From Amorphochlora amoebiformis (Eukaryota; Cercozoa; Chlorarachniophyceae), in NCBI GenBank assembly GCA_054601695.1, contig BAAHQB010000245.1, positions 62,001 to 126,000 on the forward strand: DNA of 64,000 nt, read 5' to 3'. This document shows positions 1-64,000 of the stretch, in pieces (positions within the stretch are counted from its first letter, which is position 1; the number at the start of each line of letters is the position of its first letter). The position numbers and the translations under genes were made by a program. The notes under the pieces are model-generated. The model searched no databases. It was not told the origin of the DNA and saw only the letters and a program-made list of their open reading frames with translations.

Positions 1-192
1 TACATATATTATATATATATAGACATTGATCCAACCCAAATATCCTCTGAAAACCTAAGTATATGACCAAGAATATTGTTGATATACACCCTAAGTTTAA
101 GAATATTGTTGACATAAACCCAAAATCTAAGAATATTGCTGACCTAAACCCTGAATCTAAGAATATTGTTGATATAAACCCTATATGAATAG
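1..192 (+). repeat. 30-bp tandem repeat in intron upstream of VPS13 exon 1
   Basis: Four head-to-tail copies of a roughly 30-bp unit (core AAGAATATTGTTGATATAAA) begin near 69, 99, 129 and 159, just before the exon acceptor at 192. Each copy carries an AACCCT word resembling the telomere-type repeat. The first 60 bases hold a short (TA)n tract and no recognisable exon. Confidence 0.8.
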
Positions 193-26876
<26,684 letters not shown>

Positions 26877-28026
26877 TTATTTTCCTCCGATGTTAGCTGA
26901 AGGTATATCTCGGATCAATTATCGATAATTATTTTCATCCGAAGTTAACTGAAGGCTGATTATAATTATAATTACGCTTCTGTCGCCTAGGTCACTGATT
27001 ATATTTGTATGCACCATTGCAACGCGTGTCCTGAATTTATCAACGTTGAACCAATATTCGTATGCGTGACTAGCCGCTCTGGCCCTATGGAACTATACTT
27101 TGAATATTAATATTATTCAATGTTTTGATTGCATGTACATACGCAGATACAGACAGGCTCAGTAGTATATGTGGCATGATATCAACGTTCAATGATTCTT
27201 ATGCTTACAACTAGTTGAACAACTTGCACAAACTTAAGTCAGTATATATCGTACGTGCGTACTAGACGTACTTTAACGGTTAGATTCTAGTCATCATGTC
27301 TACGTACTAGACATATCGATCGCGTGCGCGCGGCATGATACGTACGGTGCTGGCCCATGTGTAGTACGTAAGATATACGTACCATCATGATCTCCTAGAT
27401 TTTGTAGATCTAGATCGGATACGTACGCATGATCTGCGGATACGTACGCATGATCTACGGATACGTACGCATAGATCTAGATCTAGAGATCATATTGTAA
27501 ATAGGTAACGCATACGTATCATGAGTCATACATAATATCTACTAGACTATTACTTTGTACAACTACACTGGTAACACTGGAGTACTGTACCGTATTAGAA
27601 TTACATCTTACTAGTCGTATCTAGCGTATTAGCGAAACTATCTAGGCTATCTGGACTATATCTATCTCTACTGGATCTAGTGTAAATGTCGACTTAGCCG
27701 GGATTCAATTGTCCAGTTACATCTAGTAATATCTCAGAACTATACACTATGACATATAACACATACATAATACATATACACATATGTATATGTAATTTAA
27801 ATATGTACATAAGCATTTACATTAAGGTCTAGAAGGTGGGCTAGGTGGGTCCGGGATCACTCCGACACTGAATAGTGATGCCAAAGATATCATGATGCAT
27901 TTAGATCTAGACAATACCCAAGAATACCATGGCCATGGAGTAGAATTTTAACGAACGTGATCAGTGTGAATCTAGCACTCAGGAGAGCATCCTAACATAA
28001 ATTGAGTCGCCTGCGGAGCAAGCGCT
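26877..28026. other. Convergent spacer VPS13 / CSN1, free of (TA)n arrays
   Basis: No exon is supported on either strand. The first 80 bases are a second copy of the VPS13 stop-codon region (unit about 52 bp at 26852-26903 and 26904-26955). The rest is rich in self-complementary words (TACGTA, CTAG, GATC, CATG). A three-copy repeat of about 22 bp (GGATACGTACGCATGATCT) lies at 27417-27475. It should hold both 3' ends and polyadenylation sites. Confidence 0.75.
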
Positions 28027-31718
<3,692 letters not shown>

Positions 31719-32010
31719 TGAATCTGGCAAGTGATACTTTTGAGTTTAGGTGATTACGACCTCATTTCTACACTTCTTCACACCTTTTTTTCTCCTCAGA
31801 CATTATATCTATCGAGGAAATGTGACGTTCCGCAGCTGGAGCTTTTGAGCACTTCCTTCTCTTTTGGGATGGCTCCGATATCTTGACTCGCGCAAGCCAG
31901 AGCGATCCTGGCGCCTCCTAATTATTCGGCATTCAAAAGAAAAATTTGAAAAAGTCGGAAGAGACTCCAAGCCAGTCCTTCCCCGCCTTGACCTGTTGGG
32001 AGGGAGAAAG
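31719..32010. promoter_or_regulatory. Divergent promoter region CSN1 / DEK_C gene
   Basis: These 292 bases separate two start codons that point away from each other, and they are free of (TA)n repeats. The region must hold both promoters and 5' leaders. I see no TATA box that can be placed with confidence. An open frame on + (from 31864) runs into the DEK_C start, so a longer N-terminus for that gene is possible. Confidence 0.6.
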
Positions 32011-36591
<4,581 letters not shown>

Positions 36592-36612
<21 letters not shown>

Positions 36613-36662
36613 CCTCAGGCCTATAGGGACAAGATGAAAAGATATGACCTCAGGCCTATCGT
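36592..36662 (+). repeat. 35-bp tandem duplication across the DEK_C-gene stop codon
   Basis: GGACAAGATGAAAAGATATGACCTCAGGCCTAT occurs twice in direct succession (36592 and 36627). The TGA at 36610-36612 lies in the first copy, so the second copy is 3' UTR. Confidence 0.92.
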
Positions 36663-37174
36663 GCACTAGGTAGTTGGAGTTGTTATGAGACTGTTATTCT
36701 AGTAATTACCATAAATCTTGTATATCAATAATATCATTGTACTATCATAGTACTACTACAAGACCAATACCTAGAATACTAGTAGTATGACTGGTATGAT
36801 AAAAGCTTCTTAGTAGGTACTAGAGGTATGTCTAGTATGTATCATCCAGATTACACATAGACTTGCCGGATGTCAAGATATAGAAGTATAAGAAATATAC
36901 TAGATATAAGCCAATGATTTCCAATTCTAGGGCTTTTGAGTATGGTCTAGATGGTATGTAAAATAGCTCGGACAATTCTAATATACGATGCGTGAAGCAC
37001 TATAAACATAATCATGATAACGTCGCAACTTATAATTTGCAGCTTTCGATCGCTGTGTATCTAGTATATTCGAGATATTTAACATCTAAATTGATACCAC
37101 GAATTGAAATCTCGTCGACCACAGCTAGGAAATAATGTTATACCAGTTTAGATTATGGCTAAATTCAGCATGAT
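36613..37174. other. Convergent spacer DEK_C gene / aldose epimerase
   Basis: A 3'-to-3' spacer free of (TA)n arrays, of mixed AT-rich but non-repetitive sequence with frequent CTAG, TAGTA and AGATAT words. It resembles the spacer at 26877-28026. I see no exon. Confidence 0.7.
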
Positions 37175-51418
<14,244 letters not shown>

Positions 51419-52321
51419 AGAGACAGGTATGTTTGTTTGAATGAATTTGATGAATATTCAGACTTCCTTGTATATGTATTATTTGAATGTGAATACAACA
51501 CATGTATACACATCTACATATACGCAAAATGTAAAACTCATATACATATTAAACATTACGTACATATACAAATATACATTACATGCACACATACATATTC
51601 ACTTGGGAATTTAAACGACAAAGCATCTCTCCAACCATAAAATCCCTCTTATTACTTACCATCACACCCTCAAACCTCACATTATTATCCCAAATAAATG
51701 CCCTACCCTGACCTTCTTCTACCTTGCTACCCTCAAAATTATCATCAAGCTCACATTTCATATTGCTTCGCTCACGGCTCGTAAACCGATGTACGTATCT
51801 ATCGAATGACGAAGCGTACATTTTTTGAATGCATTAAAGCTCCACTGCGAGCATTCTCTCGAGTCAAGAGCACAAAATCTAACGTCCGCCCCGAACTAAG
51901 CTAAACCGAACCTAAATCCTCATCGTGAACCAACCCTTCCCACAATTCCAACTCGCAAACATCCACAATTCTCGCACTCTCGCTTTCGAGCCCACATCAC
52001 GGCGATATCGCTTCCCGCGAACAATTTGAGAGAGAGATGAGACGAGGACAAATTACCTCTTTTTTTTCCTCGTCGAGGAGAATCTTCACCTCCGCCTTTG
52101 GCTCGCTGACCAACCGCCCTTGACAATTCCCCATTGATATGATTGATACGGGTTCGAGGAAGTGAAGTGTCACTTCGAGTGACGATACTCATGATTGTCG
52201 TGCTTCTGACATATGGATAAGAAAGGGTGACGATACCGTGACGTGACGTAATATCACAACTAGCATTGTTCGTCACATAGGATGACGAATGTGACACAGT
52301 GCTAAGTCACATCAGTCAAGA
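51419..52321. promoter_or_regulatory. Divergent region GALM / RWDD2-like gene
   Basis: The two start codons lie 903 bases apart, pointing outward. The half next to RWDD2 (52150-52321) is dense in TGACG/CGTCA and GTGAC words, including GTGACGTGACGTAATATCAC at 52234-52255, which looks like a cluster of bZIP/CRE-type sites. The half next to GALM is mixed sequence with short AT repeats and an 80-codon minus-strand ORF listed separately. Confidence 0.65.
51660..51821 (-). CDS. Unrecognised minus-strand ORF upstream of GALM
   Basis: An ATG-started frame (MYASSFDRYVHRFTSRERSN and onward, Glu/Asp/Lys-rich) stays open for 80 codons. It meets a strong donor-like GATG|GTAAGT at about 51660, after 54 codons. 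I could not join it to the GALM start in frame (a TGA lies between), and no family is recognised. It could be a first exon of a small gene, an upstream ORF in a GALM leader, or chance. Confidence 0.25.
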
Positions 52322-60401
<8,080 letters not shown>

Positions 60402-60749
60402 ACCTAGCATAGTATGTAGCGCGCAATCATGAGTCAAAAATAACGTAAACTTAGCATAATTGAAATTTAAATTTCGGTATTTGAAGTGTGCTTCAGGTCA
60501 TGGTGACAACTTCCTAGTCATGCATGCAACGTGCCTAAGATTGTCAGTAGAGCGTAGTAGACTGCCGAAGTTTTAATCTCAAGATTTCCGCACAGCTCAG
60601 TTTTCTCATGGCCACTATGATCATGCAATTACTAGAATTACTCGTCATCATCTTCTTCTTCTTCCTCGAACTTGATGTTGAATCTGTGCCGTATGTGTCT
60701 TGTGTGTCGAAATTTAGAGTTTATAATAACTTGACTGGCTTTGGACGGT
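60402..60749. other. Convergent spacer RWDD2-like / TRIAP1-like
   Basis: A spacer of 348 bases between two stop codons, without (TA)n. Read on the minus strand, 60640-60758 is an open frame ending in an acidic EEEEEDDDE tail; it is out of phase with the spliced TRIAP1-like message and is probably 3' UTR. Confidence 0.7.
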
Positions 60750-60872
60750 TTAAACATCGTTTTGTTGTGGGATAATTTTGCTGTATCGTATTCAATAACA
60801 ATTGTCGTAATGTTCCACGTATGTACACATTTTTATACAATATTGCACGCACATACATTTATGTATGTATCA

Positions 60873-60921
<49 letters not shown>

Positions 60922-60967
60922 TATATATAATATGTCATATATATATATATATATACATAAATACATA

Positions 60968-61001
<34 letters not shown>

Positions 61002-61166
61002 ATATATGTATATATATGAATATGTATATATAAATTTATAATTTATATATATATATATATATATTATATGTATTTCTCTATATAGATATGTATTTCTATA
61101 AATGTATATATATATATATATATAATATAATATATACATATGTACATGTGTATAACTTTTTTCGAT

Positions 61167-61210
<44 letters not shown>

Positions 61211-61441
61211 CATATATATTATATGTCACTTCGCTGCAACGTTTTTCTTTACGCACGACGTGTAGGCATCCCATAATGATCTGTATACATGTGTATCTTA
61301 GAATCTAATATAGAAGTGTATACATGTATACACCTACGTATGTGTTATTATATATATATATATATAATATATATATATATATTATATATATATATATATA
61401 TTTATGTACATATATATGTATATATATATATATATATGTAC

Positions 61442-61496
<55 letters not shown>

Positions 61497-61526
61497 ATAT
61501 ATACCTTATAGAGATATACTATGATT

Positions 61527-61582
<56 letters not shown>

Positions 61583-61650
61583 TTTACACATATATATGTA
61601 TATATATAAATATATATATATATAATTGTATATATATATATAATATACAC

Positions 61651-61704
<54 letters not shown>

Positions 61705-62142
61705 ACAATAATACACGTACATCCATGCGTATATTCTAACCACACCAACCTTCCTGATGTACAAACGTACACCTACTTACATGTACATATTCTAACCGTA
61801 CCTGCACTCTCCAGATATCGTAACAGACTTGCCTTTCAGGAACTCGTCTCGATACCACGACGTATGACACTTGTCGTACCTACCCAAAAATTAAATACAT
61901 GTATCTTAAACTATCTTCGTGTAGGTCGGGCCGAGCAAATCGGGAAAACACGTGTCTGCCTGAGGTGGAGAGCGAGTAAATCGGTCCCATAAATGAGTGG
62001 CCGTTTGAATTTTGACCGTGTAAAAATAAACAAAGCTATTCTTGGAAGGAGAGGGCATTTGCACCCGCGAACATTCATACTTAGTGTGCTCGCTTGCGTC
62101 ACACAACCATGGGATGTCAACATATATACCGGTCGTGTGCAT
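60750..62142 (-). CDS. TRIAP1/Mdm35-like twin-cysteine protein (73 aa)
   Basis: Mdm35/TRIAP1 is a small intermembrane-space protein that stabilises PRELI/Ups lipid-transfer proteins and is imported by the Mia40 oxidative relay. Exons (5' to 3'): 62142-62081, 61879-61802, 61280-61230, 60780-60750; 222 nt, stop TAA. The key segment [17 protein letters not shown] matches the family Y-D-x-C-x3-W-Y-x-E-x-F-L-K-G signature. The second cysteine pair, [11 protein letters not shown], is a perfect CX9C followed by VKK. The first pair reads [12 protein letters not shown], ten residues between cysteines rather than nine. Length is normal (human 76). The start Met lies 13 residues before the first Cys. 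Exons 2-4 are secure; exon 1 depends on the donor at 62080. Confidence 0.85.
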
Positions 62143-62556
62143 ATATTCATGATTTTTCGGTCAAGGAAGCATACATGCTTTTCGTGAATATGTTCCTTTC
62201 CATCTCCCCCACTCTCTATCACCTCTCTTGCAAGTCTTTGCATCCATCGTCAATCCGGGACTGGGAGCCACCCATTAGCCCCGGACACGTGTCTGAATGG
62301 AATCCCGGTTACCGGCAAATTCGGCGGCAATAGTGCGAGTCCCGGGACTCCCGGCATCTCGAAACCCCTCAGTGACCTTCCGGAGACTCCAGATCACGAA
62401 TGCCTCCAAACCCCGCGACCTTCGTGCCATCATTAAGTATAATTCCCATTATTTGAGGACAAAGGGGGAAAATCCTTAAAATTTAAGGCTCTCTTCTCCC
62501 CTATTCCCGTCTTTCTGTCCAATTTAACCTCCATTTCCGGAAAAAATGCCGTGTCT
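62143..62556. promoter_or_regulatory. Divergent region upstream of TRIAP1-like gene
   Basis: This is one of the most GC-rich stretches in the window, with CCGGGACTCCCGG-type words around 62335-62360. Several frames on both strands stay open because of composition. It separates outward-facing starts and so should contain promoters. I cannot choose a protein-coding reading with confidence. Confidence 0.45.
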
Positions 62557-63056
62557 ATGGCCAGTCAAAACGATGGTTGTCCACGAAAAGTTTTACGTTC
62601 TCTCACTGTTCATGAGACGCAATGGATTTCATATGTATATTCCCTTTCTCTGAGGGAGATGATTTTTACGGGATTTCGATTTTGTTTGCTTTGGATGTAA
62701 AACTCACGTTTCATGAGTTCCTCCCTCCTCGAAGTTTCTTTCCGAGCGCTCTATTCCACTACCTTGACTTCTCCTCTCGCTCCCCCTCTTGTTCTACCTC
62801 TAGTTTCTTCCTCTTCCTTTGCTTCCCGATCTTTCACTTACTCTTTCTTTCTCTCTTCTCTCGCTCTACCTTAGGTATCTCTCTCTTTCTCTCTCTTTCT
62901 CTCTCTCTCTCCCTTAGGTATCTCTCTCTTTCTCTCTCTCTCTCTCTATGTACGTATATATTTGTATGTGTGTGCGTGTAATGATGTTTATGTATAATAT
63001 ACGTATGTAATATTAGATACTTAAGTATATGATAATATATACATATCAAAATATAT

Positions 63057-63090
<34 letters not shown>

Positions 63091-63236
63091 CATATGAGTG
63101 TGTGTGTATATGTGTATATTATAACATAGGGTATGTCCAGTGAAAAGCAACGTTTATACAAGCGCAGGATAAACTTCCTCGATAGATCTATTTGTGACCT
63201 TCAGGATGACCTCGTCGACCTCTTCAAGGAGGTCAC

Positions 63237-63315
<79 letters not shown>

Positions 63316-63539
63316 ATATATATATATATAATATTATATATGTACATATTTTCTTGACCTCCAGGATGACCTCCTAGACGATGTCGCATACAATATATAT
63401 ATATATATATATATATATTGTCCGATATTGGCAATATGACGGAACTTAGCACTCCTTTGCGTCTATCGACTACCCCATACAGAACAGATTTGTTGGACCG
63501 ATATTTATACCCTCCTTTTCTCTTGTTTTCTTTTCTTGA
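62557..63539 (+). CDS. Possible small gene, three exons (89 aa)
   Basis: A phase-consistent model uses 62557-62634 ([12 protein letters not shown] start), 63130-63231 ([13 protein letters not shown], then acidic DDLVDLFKE) and 63450-63539 (ends TGA). The middle exon is the best supported: its donor edge (GAG|GTCACA) is copied at 63355-63390 like other genuine exons in this window. It is helical and charged and could form a coiled coil. An alternative ATG at 62545 opens another frame, and the minus strand is also open over 63421-63542. No family is recognised. Confidence 0.35.
62750..62955 (+). repeat. CTCT-rich tract
   Basis: Pyrimidine-rich sequence of TCTCTCTTTCTC type with a doubled TTAGGTATCTCTC motif. 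It lies either in the first intron of the possible small gene or in its leader. Confidence 0.85.
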
Positions 63540-63763
63540 CATTTAATTCGGCCCTACGAACGCGGTTAGTTTCTCACATACGAACGAGCACCATTGTAGA
63601 TGTTTATGTCTTAATGATTTTTTGGTCAATTATTCCAAAGGCTTTTCATGTCTGAAGCATATTCTTCCGAGTACACATATACAAATTATATATTTCTATA
63701 ATATATATATTAAATATGTTATATTCACACACACACACACACATGTATGTGTATATGTATATG

Positions 63764-63810
<47 letters not shown>

Positions 63811-63825
63811 GTATGTATATATATG

Positions 63826-63876
<51 letters not shown>

Positions 63877-63886
63877 TATTATATAG

Positions 63887-63918
<32 letters not shown>

Positions 63919-63933
63919 GGTATAATATTATAC

Positions 63934-64000
<67 letters not shown>
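63540..64000. other. Right end: (TA)n and (GT)n sequence
   Basis: About 170 bases of unique sequence are followed by (CA)n, (TA)n and (GT)n tracts to the window edge. No exon was seen. Confidence 0.7.

Noticed and set aside
60640-60758. Minus-strand acidic-tail ORF (ends EEEEEDDDE)
   Set aside because: The splice phase from the TRIAP1-like exon 3 leads to a different frame that stops at 60750-60752, matching the expected family length.
62297-62479. 60-aa + strand ORF (and overlapping - strand ORFs)
   Set aside because: The region is GC-rich and open in most frames on both strands, and no splice-consistent model or family match was found.

Overview
This window is nuclear DNA from an intron-rich eukaryote, most likely a protist. 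I cannot name the species. Three things point that way: GT-AG introns with a few GC-AG ones, no operon-like gene layout, and very large amounts of (TA)n microsatellite and interstitial CCCTAA/TTAGGG repeat. TAA, TAG and TGA all end genes here, so the code looks standard. Almost every long computed ORF is a Tyr/Ile read-through of a (TA)n array. The real coding sequence lies in short exons (about 20-210 nt) between those arrays. I joined exons by hand, requiring splice dinucleotides, continuous reading phase and family similarity.

Layout from left to right. (1) 193-26876 (+): the C-terminal 1432 residues of a VPS13-family bridge-like lipid-transfer protein in 52 phase-consistent exons; the 5' part lies off the left edge. 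(2) 28027-31718 (-): COP9 signalosome subunit 1 (CSN1), 11 exons, 451 aa. (3) 32011-36612 (+): a 145-aa protein with a DEK_C-like N-terminus, 6 exons. (4) 37175-51418 (-): aldose 1-epimerase (galactose mutarotase), 20 exons, about 362 aa. (5) 52322-60401 (+): an RWDD2-type protein (RWD plus DUF1115), 12 exons, 277 aa. (6) 60750-62142 (-): a TRIAP1/Mdm35-like twin-cysteine intermembrane-space protein, 4 exons, 73 aa. (7) 62557-63539 (+): a weakly supported small gene.

The genes alternate strand strictly (+ - + - + - +), so every spacer is either convergent or divergent. The spacers lack the (TA)n arrays that fill the introns. There is no shared pathway. VPS13 and Mdm35/TRIAP1 both belong to phospholipid transport, but the other genes are general housekeeping functions.

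The most unusual signal is in the introns. At more than twenty places one edge of an exon, meaning the splice site plus roughly 10-60 nt of coding sequence, has been copied one to eight extra times into the flanking intron, usually beside a (TA)n tract. Several other introns consist almost entirely of telomere-type repeat that runs up to the splice sites. In the sense strand these are mostly CCCTAA, which supplies pyrimidines and CTAAC branch-point-like words. I know of no described system that combines these features.
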